Positions 1-39,100 are shown, counted from the stretch's first letter. The stretch: 64,000 nt of DNA from Liriodendron chinense (GCA_003013855.2 PVNU02001548.1:2480001-2544000), one strand, 5' to 3'. The notes: generated by a model not told the origin, from the letters alone. Made by a program: numbers and translations.

Positions 1-499
1 CATTTATCAAACATAGCCCTTCAATTGATGAATCATGTGCTATACTCTTTTTGATAGAATAATCATAACTCTTTAATTAGTGGACCATGACGTTTTACAC
101 TAAGCATGATATTGGGTCATTCATTTATAGGTTCCCACATAATATATTTTTGACTCAATAACCTTGAGTAAAAATTGCTTTAGGTAAAAAATATATATAT
201 CTTCTCGCTTGGTCAAATTAGTGGGCCACACATGTACAATCTCTAGACCACTTGTACAAATGGCATTGTACAATCTATTAGCTCACTTGACATGCAGGTA
301 TTTAAAAATTATAAACGTGAAATCATAAAATCAAATTAAAAGAAAGATTAAATTATATAACAATGGAAATGGAATGTAGGGAATAATGATGATTGAATGT
401 CAACGGTTGAAACATTCATGGTGCCACAAAAGTTTTGGATCAAGCTAATATTTTTGTGTTTTCAGCTCATTCCAGTAGGAATGAGCATATGAGTAGCAT

Positions 500-1770
500 G
501 GATGCATGTAAACATCATGGTGCAGCCCAGTGAGGTTTCAATGGTAGTCATTTCCCACCCTATTGTTTTGTGTCATGTGATCCACTTGAGTTTTGGAACT
601 ACTTCATTTTTTATCCCATGGTCTAAGCCAACTAGAAAAACCTTAATGAATAGGTTTGATGGCAAATAAACATCATGGTAGGCCTCATGAAGGTTTCAAG
701 TGTGAGGTAATTGTCACCACTGCTTCCTGTGGTGTGGTCCACTTGAGCCTTTAACCTGCCTCCTTTTTTAGCTCGTGCAATATAATGATCTTTCAGAATG
801 GATGGACGGCTTGGATAAAACACATATATCATGGTCGGCCCCACAAATCCCCCAGCAAGATCGCTATCTCTAGTAGGTCCTGGTGGGGGTAGTAACCCAT
901 CTGCACCCCACGCCTTTGCTATGCGTCCGGTGGAAGCGGAATGGGATTGCTTGAACGGTGCTTTGTGGACCCCAACACGATGTATGTGTTTTATACACAC
1001 TGTTTATTCATTTTTTCATATTATTTTATGATATGAGCCCAAAAGTGATGGAGATCTAAATCTCATGTGGAGCACACCACAGGAAATAGTAGTGATTGAA
1101 CGCCCACCGTTAAAAGCTTCCCGAGGGGACACAATAGTTTTGGATGTAGCCAATGGTTGTGTTTTCCCTTCATCTAGGTATGTGTGACCTAATCAATAGG
1201 TTGGATGGCAAATAAGTATTATAGTGAGCCCCAGGGGGTTTTTAATTGTAGACGTTCAATCACCATTGTTTTCCTGTAGTGTGGTCCACCTGAGACTTTG
1301 GAATCTACCTCATTTTTTTTGTATCATATCTTAAAATACTCATCCAAAATGAATAGCCCGTATGGATAAAACACATACATAATGGGGAGTCCCACAGAGC
1401 ACCATCCAGTAGCACCTGGCTAGGGGCAGCATCAATAGGCAATCCACGTATGGTTTGGTGAGGCGGTGCACCACGGACTTCCTTATGGGCATCAAGTTTT
1501 TTGGGTCCTAGCATGATGTATGTGGTATATCCAAGCCGTCCATCCATTTGGTGAGATCATTTTAGCACACGAGCCAAAAAATGAGGCAGATCCAAAGTTC
1601 AAGTGGACCATACCACATAAAGCAATGTGATTGGATGTCTACCTTTTACAACTTCTTGCAGGCCCATAGAACTTTTCAATCAAGTTGATATTTTTCTTTT
1701 CCCTTCATCTAGGTCTGTGTGACCTTATGAACAGTATGGATGGCAAATCAACATCATAATAGGCCGAAGG
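500..1770. mobile_element. Cluster of three palindromic MITE copies
   Basis: Three adjacent copies of the window's most abundant repeat. A left-truncated copy covers about 500-850. A near full-length copy at about 957-1402 starts near GATGTATGTGTTTTAT and ends with the inverted ATAAAACACATACAT. A right-truncated copy covers about 1503-1765. Each arm carries the same words (ATCCATTT, AATGAGGCAGATC, AAGTGGACCA) that return inverted in the other arm. The copies are non-coding; short reading frames in them are spurious. The assignment rests on internal comparison with the well-bounded copy at 37855-38366. Confidence 0.8.
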
Positions 1771-2527
1771 TTTAAAAAGAAAAAGATAAAAACCTCACCT
1801 CCATATTAACATAAAGAAAATAGGAACGTGGATCTTTAGGGATTTTTTTATCTCTAGGGGGAGAAGATGAAATAACTTTGGAGAGTTTTAAAAACTCTTG
1901 GAGGATAATCTTGTTATTTTTAAAAGTTGATAAAGATATTTTCATCACAATTCATAAAAAAAAAAATTATAGGCATGATGACTTAACGCGTTCAACTATA
2001 AACTCTAAGCCAAGTTGTGGTGGCTGAAAAAACTCTCAAATTTTAAGTGATATTTACAATTAAGTATTTAAGTTTGTTTCGTTACCAAATGGTCTGGATT
2101 ACCAAAATCACTGAAAATGACATTTTTCGGTAGTAAGTCTTTAAATTAAGTTTTACCAAACGCACCGTAAGCCTATTGTCAATAATTTTGCTACTACTTG
2201 TTATCACAAAACTATTGAAAAAAAAAAACATAGCAAGTTGTCCAAATTTTTTAGAAGTTCTAGGACTTTTTAATTCTTAAAGTATAGACATTCTTATTCA
2301 TACTATAGTACACATGCCCCCATGCACCAATGTGCCACATGTACTACCATTTATCTTACTGCCACAATAGATGTAACCCATCTAACATTTATCCTTCATG
2401 TGTCACATTTGCCACAAAAGCCATGCATATAACATGCGTCTTATTTTCTACCATACATCATTAAGCCCCACATGTATTAATTATGTGTCATCATATATCT
2501 TCAAGTATTATGTATGCATTACGCATG

Positions 2528-2529
<2 letters not shown>

Positions 2530-2587
<58 letters not shown>
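2530..2587. repeat. (TA)n microsatellite
   Basis: About 29 uninterrupted TA dinucleotides in AT-rich intronic sequence. Confidence 0.95.
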
Positions 2588-2591
<4 letters not shown>

Positions 2592-4017
2592 GCATACATG
2601 TACCAAATAATCCTTACCCTAAGTGTGTAACAAATGGCATAAAAATAACTAAGCTAGAATAGCATGACCACTCAGACGAGATTGAGATATGCCTCATCTA
2701 AACAAGCTATTTAGGACTAAACTTTTATTACTACAAGACAAGCATTTGGATTATAATGTTTCTCACTTTTTTCACATATATAAATCATAACATTGAATCC
2801 AAAACACATTGAAAATGTATACCGGTACCCAACCAATCATCAAGTAGGCTCTACCTTGGATGAGCCACAATCTAATCACAACTAGTTGGACAATCCTAAC
2901 CATTCTACACAACTTTTACAAAAGAAAGTGGAGAGTTACAAATAAAAGCCTCATGACCATCCTTTTTTTGAAAGGAAGCTCCAATAAAAGATCAGTTGAT
3001 GTCAAATCAAGGCTTAATACATCAATATCATATCAAGGTTTGCTACTTTGGCTGTTGGATTGGGATCCTTTTATTGAATTATACCATCTGTATGATTGGC
3101 CTCGCTCTAGATGGGGTGTACCCAAAAACTATTGGATTGTGATATTTGAAGCCTTTAATTATTTAAATGTTAAGAAGATCGTCCATCTTTAAATGAAAGA
3201 GTTGAATGATGAGAGAATTGAAATGTTTTCAGTTTTTCTAACTCCCTTGGTCCTAGGTCTGGCACACAATATAAATTGTTGGCATTATTGAAAGTTAACC
3301 AAAATCCAAAGACTAGAATCCATATCATATTGCAATACATCAAGATGTACTCTAGCAAACCACTATCATATCACTACAGGAATGAAGCAATCACAAGATG
3401 GTACAATACCTTCTAACCTTATTGATCTCAGTGGGATATGGAATTTCATTAAAAATATCAAGTAACGAAATCAATAATAAGAGTATCAATGAAAACAATT
3501 GTTTTTATATTTGCATTTCCAATATGATGTGATATATTTCGAACTTTGGGTTAATCAGTTCATGGAGTGCAGTATAAGCTAAGAAAAAAAAGTGACAAAT
3601 ATTTCAAACCTACTGGGTTGTTAGAGAATTATCCGTAGATTTTTTTTTTTTTTTTTTTTTTATTTGTTCTTGCCTTTGTTGCTCTTAATAAAATCTTCAT
3701 CTTTCAGAAGAAGGAAAAAAAAGAAAAAAAAGAAAAAAAAGAAAAAGAAGAGTCAGGAAAGTCTAAAATTCTATGTTAATTGCTTAGGTTCTTCATTCCC
3801 CGACTAAAACTAGGACATTTTTTGAGGAAAAGCTGAGGAATAGGTAATGTAAAAACACACCAAAAAATTGTGAACCAAACTTGTCTTTTGTAAAAACCAA
3901 AGAATTCGTATATTGAGAAATATAGAAATATAAAAAATCAATTACAAAACACCCTGTTAGTTTTCTTTTCTTTTCAATGTGATCATACATTTCTTTGATT
4001 TGATGGTGATGATTCAG

Positions 4018-7000
4018 GAGTAACACTCGGGGAAGGAACGGGTGCAACAATGTCAGATGATGAAGATGGATTTCCGATGGATTGCTCTCTAGATACCAGT
4101 GCAGATGGACAAGATATGATGGGATTTGGCCCACTTCTTCCAACAGAATCTGAGAGGTCTTTAATGGAAAGAGTTAGGCAAGAATTGAAGATTGAATTAA
4201 AACAGGTGATGTTTTCAGCTCTTGATGCATTGGTTTTATTGAAAGATTGGCCACAACTGGATGCAAGGTGAAATGGAATTAGGTTTTGATTGGGAATTCC
4301 AAAACCCACCCTTGCTTTGAGAAGAATCAAGAAAGCACGTAAAACCAGCTAAATATATGATAAGCTTAATGCAACTAAGAGTACTTAGGGCTAGATTCAT
4401 GTCATAATTTTCCACTTTTTTTTTTTTTTTTTAAGGTGGTGACTCTTCCACGGTACACATGGAGTACAAAAAACTAGATCATCTAAGTCACTCACCTAAT
4501 TGTGGATCGAGCGTAACCCAGAAGTCAACCTAGAAAGATAATAGTAACCATCTCATTTTGCCCTTGGAATTTGGACCACTCTCTGTTTTATTTTTAACCA
4601 TCTATTTGATAATAATCGATTGGATGATTAGCAAGATTTTAAGACTATGGCATCAGAAGAGGAAGTAATACACACCGGAGGAAATTAAGAAATTTGAAAT
4701 GAAAATATTAGATATGTGAGTACAAGTTTTGAGTTAAATAGTCAATATCTCAAGATAGATTTGTTGTCCATTTTTTAAGTATTTCAGTAAGTACAAAAAG
4801 GAAAAAATTTACAAACTATCTTAAAATATAATGAACTAATAAATCCTTAACTCGACATGAAGATTTTCATTTATAAGTATTGAATAGATCTCTGAAGTGT
4901 TGGCACCAATATGGCTCATAAAAATATTTTCAAGAGAATAACTGTTATGAACTGCTTGATTTTGAAATGTTATTATATATGGAGTATAATGTCTAGAATA
5001 CATAGAATTTGTAGGGATATTGTGTACTTCTAAAAGAGGCATGTTTATATCATTTCAAGATATCCACACACTCATTCACAAATTAACAACAATCATTTTA
5101 CTATGAATGGATATGATCTTTCTTATAGTGGCCTTTTTTTTTCTTCTTTTGGACAGAAACAGTTATACAAATCATAACTACCACCTTGATTTGAATCAAC
5201 TCAATTGTCACCGCGTGTACAACATATGTCAGTAATGCCTCATGTACAATTATATGCCAGGCATATTCAACCATCACTATGACTTGATCCTTACACATTA
5301 TTAGATTAAACCTGTGACTAGATCTTAATTCACTCTCTAATTGCATCATGACTCAAATGGATTCAAGCCATGTACCAGAGATATTAGACTCTTTAGGCTC
5401 CTTACAATGATGTGCACTCAGTTGGATGTGATCCAAGTTCGACACCCCAAATCACCTCAACTTGCGCGAGTTGAGTCAATGTACCCTTAACTCCATCAAG
5501 TCGCCACGCGACATGAGACCAAACAAGCCAGTCTGAGTCATTGAGTCATTTAACCATAATGTTTAGAACTCTTCTTTTTTTTTTTTTTTGTTTAGTCATG
5601 CAACGCACCCACCCTATTAGCTGCACAACACACCCATGCAGTTAGTCACATGATGCACCCACCCACTGTGGGGTTAGTGTGTCTCCTTAGCACTTGAACT
5701 GAGACCTGCTATTGAAACACCTAGGTGTCTTCCAGCTGGGCTAGCAGGTGAGAAATAGAGGAGAACCGTGTCATAATTCTCCACCGAGATAACCTTCACT
5801 TTGACGAGGCTAATTGCGTATGATTGGGGGGACGCGTTGATGTGGCAAAGTTCTTTGGCTACATCATGTTGTATGTGTTATATCCACACGTTCCATCCAT
5901 TTTGACAAATCATTTTAAGGTATGAGCCAAAAAATGAGACAAGCCCAAAGCTCAAGTGAACCCATGACAGAAAACTGTGGGGATGATGACGCCCACCATT
6001 GAAACCTTCCTAGGGCCCACCATGATGTTTATTTACCATCAAATTTGTTCACAAGGTCATACAGGCCTAGAAGAAGGGAAAACAAAAATATCAGCTTATC
6101 CAAAACTGGACCTTAAGAAGTTTTCAATGTTAGGCATTCAATCCCTACTGTTTTCTGTGGTGTGGCCCACTTAAGCTTTGGATTTGCATTAATTTTTAGC
6201 TTATAAGCTAAAATTATCTGAAAATATGGATGAACGGTGTGGATACAACACATACATCATAGTGGGTCCTACAGGACTTTCCTACGTCAACACGTTATCA
6301 AAGGCTGTTAATGCAGATTGCCCGCTAAAGACTCTCCCAGCAGGTTCCTTTATTGGAAGGCTAGGTGGAGCTATCATGATGTTTGTGAGAAATCCACCTG
6401 TCCATCCGTGTTTTTTCGGCTCTTTTAGGATATGAGGCAAAAAATGAGGTGGATTCCAAAACTCAAGTGGGGCATTAGGGGAGGGAAAAATGGGGATAGA
6501 GATGCCTACAGTTGAACCATTTTGCCTATCGTTAAGCTTTGAATCTGCTTATTTTGTTTAGCTCATGACCTAAAATGATATGAATAAATGGATGGACTAT
6601 GTAGATCTAATACATACATCATGATGGGACCCATAGAATGTTACCGTAGTGGTGAATTATGGATGCGGAATGCGAGTAGATTAGATGTTACCTGGGGAAC
6701 ACATTAGTGGGTGTTACCCTGACCGCATGGGTCCCACCTTGACGACGTTGCTGTATATTCATGATGTTCATTCACTTTTAAATTTCATTTTCGAACTTGA
6801 TCCTAAAACTTAATCAGATCCAAATCTCAGGTGGACCTCACCACTAAAAATTAATGTGGTGATTGACCATTAAAAACTTGTTGTGGGCCATAAAATTTTA
6901 GATCAATTTGATTTTTGTATTATACCTTAATCCAGGTCTGTTTGACCTTATCAACAGGTTGGATTGACAATAATTACAGTGGGCCCTAGGTAGTTTTAAT

Positions 7001-8340
7001 AGTTGGCCATTCATGAATCACCAAGGTTTCCTGTGGTCAAATTGAGATAACGGGGAAAAAATAAGACAAATTGACATAACAGGATCAAACATGATAAATT
7101 GTCAATTTTCAGAAATTTATGATCTCTATTTACCAAACGGTTTTTGCTAAAAAGTGCTTAATTTAAGATATTAAGACTCTTTTCAGATAATTTTTTAGTG
7201 TTTTTAACAATATTATACCGACCGTCGATTTTCAAATCCATTGCCTAACGGCTAGAATCGTCTTATCAGTATGATTTTGGCTTGTGGCCAATAAAGAGTG
7301 AGTGGGACAAGATAACCGGTCCAGATTGAAGATTGGACTGTCTAGCCTAATAAAACTAGTTTGCACCACATTTAAATCATTCGAAACACCTGCAAATGCT
7401 CATCCCAAAACGATGGTGCACTGATTAACGTACACATGCATGCCTAGTGCGTACTTCTAGATTTTCTACCAGTTTAAGTAATCCATGCAAACAACTTCCA
7501 CCATCCACTGGTTGTGGGCGCGAATCCCATACAAAATCAAATTTCAATTCCTGTCCACCACTAATGGAAGGTGGGTGATGTTTGTTACATGATGTCCATC
7601 TTGTTTGGAATGCACATTGCACTCAGATGCATGGATTGATGACTCGGACATCACTCTGAGTCGACTCAGGAGCGTCTGGACTCAATCTGGTTCAATTCCC
7701 ACAAGTCGGGGCGATTTATCCTCGACTCAGGTGAGTAGGGGCCGATTTACATTGACTCGGGTGATCAGTTTCAACTCGACTTGAGACCGGTCGAGTGGGA
7801 CCGAGTCATCGAGTCTTAAGTCCATGTTGAGATGGGTGCATATGCTTGATCATGGATCTGAACCATACACGTTTTTTGTTCAATGCAGGGATTCAGATCG
7901 AGAATAGAAGATGTGAGGGAGGAGATACTGAGAAAGAGAAGGGCTGGGAAGTTGCCTGGAGACACCACTTCTGTTTTGAAGAACTGGTGGAAAGAACATG
8001 CAAAATGGCCCTACCCAACAGTATGTACCTTCATCTACTCTACAACTCTCCTTAGATGAATTCTAGATAAATTCGAGCAACTATGTCTTCTAGGCAGAAT
8101 GTGTGTAAAATCCAAACCGATCATCGGATGGGCCACACATGAACATTGAATTTCGGACGTTGATTGATCAATTTCTTACACATGAACATTTTTTTTTAAC
8201 AGGAAGATGACAAGGCGAAGCTGGTCGAAGAGACGGGATTGCAGCTAAAACAGATAAACAACTGGTTCATTAACCAAAGGAAGAGAAACTGGCACAGCAA
8301 CTCATCGTCGACGTCTTTAAAGTCTCGACGCAAGAAGTAG
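4018..8340 (+). CDS. KNAT7: Class II KNOX homeodomain protein, KNAT7-like (3' half, three exons)
   Basis: TALE-class homeodomain transcription factor. In Arabidopsis, KNAT7 is a nuclear regulator of secondary cell wall formation that partners BELL proteins. Visible coding exons are 4018-4205, 7889-8020 and 8203-8340 (TAG stop), joined in frame by GT-AG introns of 3683 and 182 bp. The first exon starts in phase 1 and reads VTLGEGTGATMSDDEDGF, then MMGFGPLLPTESERSLMERV and the ELK-domain part ELKIELKQ. The second gives GFRSRIEDVREEILRKRRAG and WPYPT, which includes the PYP three-residue loop extension. The third gives LQLKQINNWFINQRKRNW and ends TSLKSRRKK, a tail typical of KNAT7 rather than KNAT3/4/5. 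About 151 residues are visible of a family length near 290. The KNOX1/KNOX2 exons must lie upstream, so the preceding intron exceeds 4 kb. The ATG at 4050 is internal, not a start. No stops or frameshifts are seen, so the gene looks intact here. Confidence 0.92.
5574..5757 (-). mobile_element. tRNA-derived SINE, family 1
   Basis: Read on the minus strand, it opens with a tRNA-like head: box A-like CTAGCCCAGCTGGAAGACAC, then box B-like GTCTCAGTTCAAGTGC. It continues with repeats of TGGGTGCATC and ends in an A-rich tail, seen as poly-T at 5574-5590 on the plus strand. It is the same family as the copies at 13959-14145 and 43028-43400. No clear target duplication is visible. Confidence 0.75.
5855..7040. 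mobile_element. Palindromic MITE copies
   Basis: One roughly full copy runs from about 5825 to 6310, with outer arms GACGCGTTGATGTGGC-like and inverted TACGTCAACACGTTATC-like. It is followed by a second partial copy (about 6355-6640) and a third half copy (about 6735-7040). They share the words AGCCAAAAAATGAG and GTGGTGTGGCCCACTT with the other copies. Non-coding. Confidence 0.75.
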
Positions 8341-9360
8341 ATCTGAGTTCATCTCATCCGTCCATTAATTACTACGAATACATACACATGGTGTATGTAA
8401 TCAATGTCAAATACTTACATGGATACATTGATTAAGGCCCCAACATCTCTGATGCCACAGAAAGAGCCATGACCATGGCTTGAAGATGGAATTTTTAGAC
8501 TAAAATACAGAAAATGTAGTATATGGTCGATCTTACTTACCGCTGAAATAACTACTCAGGTTTCTGTATAAACATTTTTTAGTATTGGAATTTAGATTAC
8601 AGGAAGCATGAAATGTTTGATTATTAGAGTGTAGTGCAGTGATTGGAAGTCTAATTTCATAAACGTAAGACTCATGGCTCCTGTGCATGGACTAATGATT
8701 ATTTTGCTATAAAATATTCAGCAAGAGAATTCCAACACAGAACTTTCTACTCTGATACTATGTCAAATCACCACTTGATCTAAAAGATCGACCTGCTAGA
8801 GGATGGCCTATTCTAACAAAGGCCATTTTCATGCCCAGGTGCCAATAGAATTTCTCCACATCAGTTAGGCTAAAGTACTTGCATCAGTTTCTATGAAACG
8901 CATATAATATTTGCATGTCTATATACAACCCAAACTCATATGATATTTGCATTTCCATATACAACCCAAAGCTTGCTTATTCATCGGGCCTCATACTGGG
9001 CTAAGACCCAATTTCAAGCCCAACCCAAAACTAATCTCCAGTGATCGGGCCCATTAACGGCCCTACAAGGGCTCCCAAAATGTTGCACCAATTGGCAGCC
9101 TGGGATGAGTCACCCACTAACTCAGGTGAGTCACAACTCGATTAAGGACCAAACAAGTCAGTCCAAGTCACCAAGTAAAAAAGGAATGGTCCACATTCCA
9201 TAGCCACAGCTTCCATTGGTCCATGGTCTATCCATGGTGTGTCCCATCATATCAACAGTCCGGATCATTAAATCGTGGCCCGGCTTGCACAAACTGAAAC
9301 ATGAATGATCGGGTACAAACTCTTGGCCCCGGCCGTGTTATGCCTCTTTGAGGGAATCGG
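8341..9360. other. KNOX 3' untranslated and downstream region; nothing else seen
   Basis: Sequence downstream of the KNOX stop codon. It probably contains the 3' UTR in its first few hundred bases, but I cannot place a polyadenylation site with confidence. The rest is unique-looking AT-rich sequence with GACTCAGGTGAGTCA-like words near 9120. Confidence 0.4.
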
Positions 9361-9364
9361 ATTG

Positions 9365-9690
9365 CCTACTGAGTAAACTCTGTGGGGCCCACCATGATCT
9401 ATATATTTTATCCACGCCATCCATTCATTTTACCAGATAATTGTATGGCTTGAGCCCAAAAATGATGCATATCTAAATCTCAAGTGGACCACACCAAAGG
9501 AAACAGTGTGAATGAACTTCTACTGTTGATAAATTTTGGGGGGCTATAGAAGTTTTGGATCAAGCTGATATTGGTTTTAGCCCTTCATCCATGTCTGTGT
9601 GATCTTACGAACGGGTTGGAGGACAAATAAACATCACTGTGGGCCCTAGAAAGGTTTCAACGGTGGAAATCATTATTCCCAGTGCAACGC
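9365..9690. mobile_element. Palindromic MITE, right-truncated copy
   Basis: Starts with GTGGGGCCCACCATGATCTA and runs through CAAGTGGACCACACCAAAGG and a GATCAAGCTGATATTGG-like centre to GGACAAATAAACATCACTG. The second arm is lost after about 9670. Confidence 0.8.
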
Positions 9691-10039
9691 TCAAAATGTC
9701 GTCTGTGCTTCGTTTTACTCATTGGATTTACTTTTGGAGTTCTATGATAAGCCAGGTCAAGGCCCAACGCTTACAAAGCTATCAGCTTTGGTGAGCTTTG
9801 CATGTCCTCAGAGCAACTAAGAACCCGCTAAAGAAAAAAGGGTGGTTTTCGTTACACAAGATCTTGTTTGCATTAGTAAAGGTCAGTACACCTCAATTTC
9901 CAACTTTTAGATAGCTATTCAAAAGGCTATCTTATGTGGAGCAAAGAATCCAATTGGAGGCAATACAGAGAAAAGATGAGAGTATTTTCAATATGAGGAT
10001 GTGAAGATGAATATTTGGGAAGACTAGGGAAGGATAAAA

Positions 10040-10435
10040 CTAAGAATGAAGCCAATCAAAACAGCCTAAGAGCAGCATCCCAATGAGAGAATGATGGATT
10101 GCATACAGATGTTTTTCTAGCACGTAATAAAGATTAAGAGACGGCTCCCGTGAGGGGAACATTGGTTACGATTAAGGGACTGAAAAGAGGATGGGAGAAC
10201 AAAAAGGGATTGGGTTTATAAGAGGAACATTGATTAAGATTGAAGGGACTGAAAACAGGATGGGAAAAAGATCTAAAAAGGACTTGATCCAGGTGGTAAG
10301 AAAGGATATGAAGGCTTGTTCACTTGTGTGGATAGACCTTAAATAGGATTGACAGACAAAATAAGATTCATACACCTGGCCCCAAATAGTCGGAATAAGT
10401 TTGTGATGATTGATTGATGGATGGATTGATCACTA
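10040..10435 (+). mobile_element. RTE-type LINE 3' end, degenerate
   Basis: The plus strand encodes DLIQVVRKDMKA near 10285, matching the conserved C-terminal stretch of RTE-clade ORF2 (VVRKDM). About 70 bp later comes CCCCAAATAGTCGGAATAAG, the usual RTE 3' end word, followed by a short TTGA/TGGA-type tail (10408-10433). The 10151-10200 and 10222-10270 segments repeat one another, a local duplication. The rest of the element is missing. Confidence 0.6.
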
Positions 10436-11011
10436 TTGACTGCATAGGCATTTGACCATAAACTGCATAAAACACGTAACATTCCAATGCACTATGAAAT
10501 TGACTCCCAACATTAATTAAAGGAGAAATGATTGTGCTTCCCTTAGCATTCGTTTCAAGTAGGCTCCGTGACTAGTAGCTATTTTCAATACAATGATATT
10601 CAGTAGCTAATTTCATCCAAGACAAGTCAAAGAAACATCCCTCCTAATTGTGTGGCCAAATGCATGCACTTCGCCTACATTCAGTACTTGAACCTTTTTC
10701 AAGAAACCGTAGAACAGCCTAAAAAACAACTGAATTTAGAACGTAATAAACTAACTGAATCTAGAACATAACAAACTTCAATGAGTTTGCTTATCTACAC
10801 TTAAAACGGAGTTTCCCAATAATAGATGCACGCATTCATATCATCCACAGTATCTATAGAACCATTGCTTCACATGGACAAAACAAACCAGCTTGCTGAA
10901 GAAATGCAAGAAAAAATCATGACCATAATAAGGATCATCCTGAAGGTCCAAATGCACATCAGAACTTCAAACCAATTGTTCTTGTATGCAGCGATGCATT
11001 GATGATGGAGA

Positions 11012-37230
<26,219 letters not shown>

Positions 37231-37255
37231 CGCCAGCAATAACCACAGATCCGAT

Positions 37256-37294
<39 letters not shown>

Positions 37295-37500
37295 CAAAGA
37301 GAAGAAGAAGATGGTTTGACGAGAAACGAGAGGGAGTTTCGGCGAAGAAGGGACTTTGAAAGTAGGGAAATGCTTGTCTTCTCCGCCAGAGTGCTGATTG
37401 CTTGAAGGAGGGAATTATTTGATACTCAGTCTGCGTGTGATGCTTGATACACATGCACTCAGAAATTGTACACGTGCAATATATAACTCAAGTAAAACCG
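37231..37500 (-). promoter_or_regulatory. Candidate promoter and CT-rich leader of the GYPPA-repeat gene
   Basis: Read on the minus strand, a TATATAT word lies at 37479-37485, about 250 nt upstream of the ATG, with a G-box core CACGTG at 37471-37476 just downstream. A (CT)n tract at 37258-37290, about 30-60 nt before the start codon, is typical of plant 5' leaders. The transcription start is not demonstrated. Confidence 0.4.
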
Positions 37501-37854
37501 ACTAAACTGTGGAACGTAAGTTTATATTAAAATCAAGTTAGTCGAATAATCTCAACCTTTGATTCTTGGACACTTGTTTGTTGAAATGGAAATTTTTTGT
37601 TTAAACCGTCCAATAAACATCCAATGATCAGATGATTAAATAAGAATAATTTTTGGTTCTTTATGCATCTAAACTGAGATCATAATCTCTACAGTTTATA
37701 TATGCCACTTATGCATTGTATGAGTAATCTCCAAGTGCCTGCATATCATCCATCACGCTCTACCAGAGTAATAAAGTTTTTTTTGTGCAGAGAAGAAGCG
37801 TGGAACTCGGCCCGAGGATCATTTGTACAATTTGTTTTGCCCGTCGCGACACAC

Positions 37855-38366
37855 GGACGCGGATTTCCTGCAAAGGCTTTAGCTGAAGTTCCTGCTCTGG
37901 AAACCTAGGTGAGGCTCACTGTGATGTTTTTGAAAAATCCACCCCGTCCATCCGTTTTTTGAGCTCATTTTTGGCCATGAGACAAAAAATTTAGGGGATC
38001 CAAGACTCAAGTGGGCCGAAATCATGAGGATTGAACGTCCACAGTTGAAATATTCATGAGCCATAAAAGTTTTGAATCAGGCTAATATTTGGGTTTTTGG
38101 TTCATCCCAATAGGAATGACATTATGAACGGTATGATGGCATATTAACATCAATGTGGACTCCAGGGAGATTCGAACGGTAGGAATTTCCCTACCAACCT
38201 TTTCCTTTATTTCGGACCACTTGAGTCTTGGATCCAGCTCATTTTCAGTAGCGTATCATAAAATAAGCTCAAAAAACGGATGGACGTGGTGGATTTCTCA
38301 AACATATCACGGTGGGCCCCACCTAGGTTACCAGTGCAGGAACTTTTTAGCAGGAAACCGGCGTCC
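37855..38366. mobile_element. Best-bounded palindromic MITE, 512 bp, 9-bp target duplication
   Basis: Flanked by the direct repeat GCGACACAC (37846-37854 and 38367-38375). The terminal inverted repeats are GGACGCGGATTTCCTGC and its partner GCAGGAAACCGGCGTCC; inverted similarity continues inward through GTTCCTGC.CTGG.AACCTA and the GTGGGGCCCACC arm for over 200 bp. The 9-bp duplication and long inverted arms suggest a non-autonomous Mutator-like element. This copy anchors the classification of the other copies. Confidence 0.85.
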
Positions 38367-38739
38367 GCGACACACGAAGCAGCGTATCGCCAGCCACTGT
38401 GGCCCACGTGCTGAGATAGCTCCAGTGATTTGAACCGTCCATCGTTATTGTAACAACGGCATAGAAGCTATTAACTCCATGGTCACGGGCGGGTGATAAT
38501 CCTAGCCATTGATTTTTGGAGCTGAATGCAAGCCATTGAAAAATTCTTCTGTGGTTCTAAATTCATAGAAAGACAGTGATTATCTCAGTCATCCCTTCAG
38601 CGTAAGTTCTACAGTTGACCCAATCCGATAGAATTCAAAATGTATCCTCTAGCGTGTGAGGCCGAGTAACGGCGACAAACGCGGGAAGAGGCGGATTGTA
38701 CGCAGAAGCCACTTCCTCGGACAGAATCTAGGTGAGGCG

Positions 38740-39100
38740 CACCGTTATATTCAGGGAAAACAATCGGTACATTGGTATGACAGGAAATAGTGAGGATTGG
38801 ATATCCACCATTGAAGCATTGGCGGGGCCATAAAAGTTTTGGATCAAGCTAATATTTTTCAGTTTTCAATTCATAGAGGTAAGAATGACTTTATGAACGG
38901 TACAGATAGCATATAAATATGAGTATATTGTTGATTACTGGCTCCTATGATTCCAATACACATCAATTCTCGAGTTCCTCTGTTGTCCACTAAATTCAAA
39001 TGGATCAGGTCTATGTAACCATATCAAAGGTTTGGATGGCAAATAAACATCATTAGAGGCCTTAGGAAGCTTTCAACCGTAGAAGGTGATCATAGCTTGG
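38740..39100. mobile_element. Fragments of palindromic MITEs
   Basis: A left half copy (about 38735-38935) with CCACCATTGAAGCATTGG and AAAGTTTTGGATCAAGCTAA, and a second fragment (about 39000-39090) with GGCAAATAAACATCATTAG. No complete copy. The neighbouring 38440-38730 and 39100-40060 hold nothing recognisable. Confidence 0.6.

Larger units (their letters stand above)
1..4017. other. Upstream sequence, probably KNOX intron; no exon recognised
   Basis: This stretch precedes the first visible KNOX exon, which begins in mid-codon after a CAG acceptor, so most or all of it should be intron. I looked on the plus strand for the KNOX1/KNOX2 exons (the expected HVRVHAVEAVMACREIE-like block) and saw none. 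It contains a cluster of palindromic MITEs (about 500-1770), a TA microsatellite, poly-T and GAAAAA-rich runs (3640-3750), and otherwise AT-rich sequence without recognisable content. Confidence 0.5.
4206..7888 (+). other. KNOX intron, 3.7 kb, with SINE and MITE insertions
   Basis: GT-AG intron between the ELK exon and the homeodomain exon (donor CAG/GTGATG, acceptor AATGCAG). It contains a minus-strand SINE (about 5574-5757), two palindromic MITE copies (about 5855-7040), and a cluster of GACTCGG/GAGTCGAC words at 7640-7830. The remaining sequence (4300-5570) is AT-rich with nothing recognisable. Confidence 0.85.

Noticed and set aside
632..1000. 122-codon minus-strand frame
   Set aside because: It lies across palindromic MITE copies; similar peptides (e.g. 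MMFICHQ, RPSI) appear wherever the MITE occurs.
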